NCBI GenBank assembly: GCA_934168205.1
Contig: CAKPMX010000001.1
Location: forward strand, 547,728 to 611,727
DNA length: 64,000 nt
Reading direction: 5' to 3'
Source: an uncultured Bacilli bacterium
GTDB taxonomy: Bacteria; Bacillota_I; Bacilli_A; RF39; UBA660
Shown in pieces: positions 63,865 through 64,000 of the stretch. The notes below the pieces were generated by a model, which had not been told where the DNA came from, did not search any database, and was given only the letters and a program-made list of their open reading frames with translations. The translations under genes were made by a program, and so were the position numbers. How positions within the stretch are numbered: position 1 is the first letter of the stretch; every line of letters starts with the position of its first letter.

Positions 63865-64000
63865 TTGACTTTGCAAAATATATTTGATATATTAACAATG
63901 CAACTCAGAAATAGCAGCAAAAAATGATCTTTGAAAACTAAGCAAAACGTCAATTTTGAGTAGCTAGGAAAAAATGAACAAACAAAAATAAAATAAATTT
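63865..64000 (+). promoter_or_regulatory. Ribosomal RNA operon promoter and pre-16S leader
   Basis: TTGACT (63865-63870), 17 bp, TATATT (63888-63893), preceded by A/T tracts like an UP element. Downstream, TGATCTTTGAAAACT (from 63926) is the boxA-type antitermination/processing sequence typical of Bacillota rrn leaders, followed by AAAACGTCAATTTTGAG. The 16S rRNA gene is expected within about 100 bp beyond the window. Confidence 0.85.

Noticed and set aside
1..64000. CRISPR array
   Set aside because: No series of regularly spaced direct repeats and no cas-like gene was seen.
1..64000. Alternative genetic code (TGA as Trp), as in Mollicutes
   Set aside because: TGA acts as a stop (for example at the end of mod, 24156-24158) and Trp positions in conserved motifs use TGG.

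Overview
The window reads as chromosome of a low-GC Gram-positive bacterium (Bacillota, probably a gut-type Bacilli lineage). Support comes from the very AT-rich coding sequence, strong GGAGG-type ribosome binding sites, GTG and TTG starts beside ATG, an FHA-EssC type VII ATPase, a SAM-I riboswitch, the T-rich terminators and the standard genetic code (TGA is used as a stop, TGG for Trp). No species can be named from sequence alone.

Layout. 1-8.8 kb: a holin-like tail plus an M23 endolysin-like gene, a ZIP transporter, then a cluster with a CwlD-like amidase, an EssC-type ATPase, a YukD/EsaB-like protein and two small helical proteins (a reduced type VII secretion locus). 8.9-16.1 kb: a SpoIID-like protein lacking key residues, a zinc-dependent phospholipase C-like protein, an Abi/HEPN protein overlapping an HtrA protease, prs behind a leader ORF and attenuator, and a CofE-like ligase. 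16.1-16.4 kb: a candidate structured non-coding RNA on the minus strand.

16,864-34,836 is an integrated element of about 18 kb. It splits a LysM cell-wall amidase gene exactly in frame at a 5-bp GGGGT core and carries its own large serine recombinase beside the right end. Joining its ends rebuilds an imperfect inverted-repeat attP centred on the core. Its cargo is defence-like: metallophosphoesterase with zinc ribbon, RecD/UvrD-like helicase, PIN-like protein, complete type III restriction-modification (Mod/Res), and a 1,580-residue STAND NTPase with an N-terminal SMEK/nuclease-like domain.

35.8-49.1 kb is housekeeping: thioredoxin-like, FTR-like and radical SAM genes, adenosine deaminase, calcium-type P-ATPase, a three-gene ABC-2 exporter behind an attenuator leader, P-loop kinase-like protein, HIT protein, small-multidrug-export protein, MazG-like pyrophosphohydrolase, sirtuin, and a short divergent MetK under a SAM-I riboswitch.

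49.2-56.6 kb is a second accessory region at tRNA-Trp. A 45-bp copy of the tRNA 3' half (44/45 identical) lies 5.9 kb from the real tRNA and brackets four genes: an ASCH protein, a PIN-GNAT-PUA-like fusion, an unknown 392-residue protein and a zinc-finger DNA methyltransferase. The two operons diverge from one perfect inverted repeat. No integrase is present.

56.8-64.0 kb: a putative lipoprotein, YerB-like DUF3048 protein, gpsA, a MacB/FtsX-type ABC fusion, DUF308 membrane protein, a 55-residue membrane protein, a DUF402/Ntdp-like phosphatase, and finally an rRNA-type promoter and pre-16S leader; the 16S gene should start just beyond the right edge.
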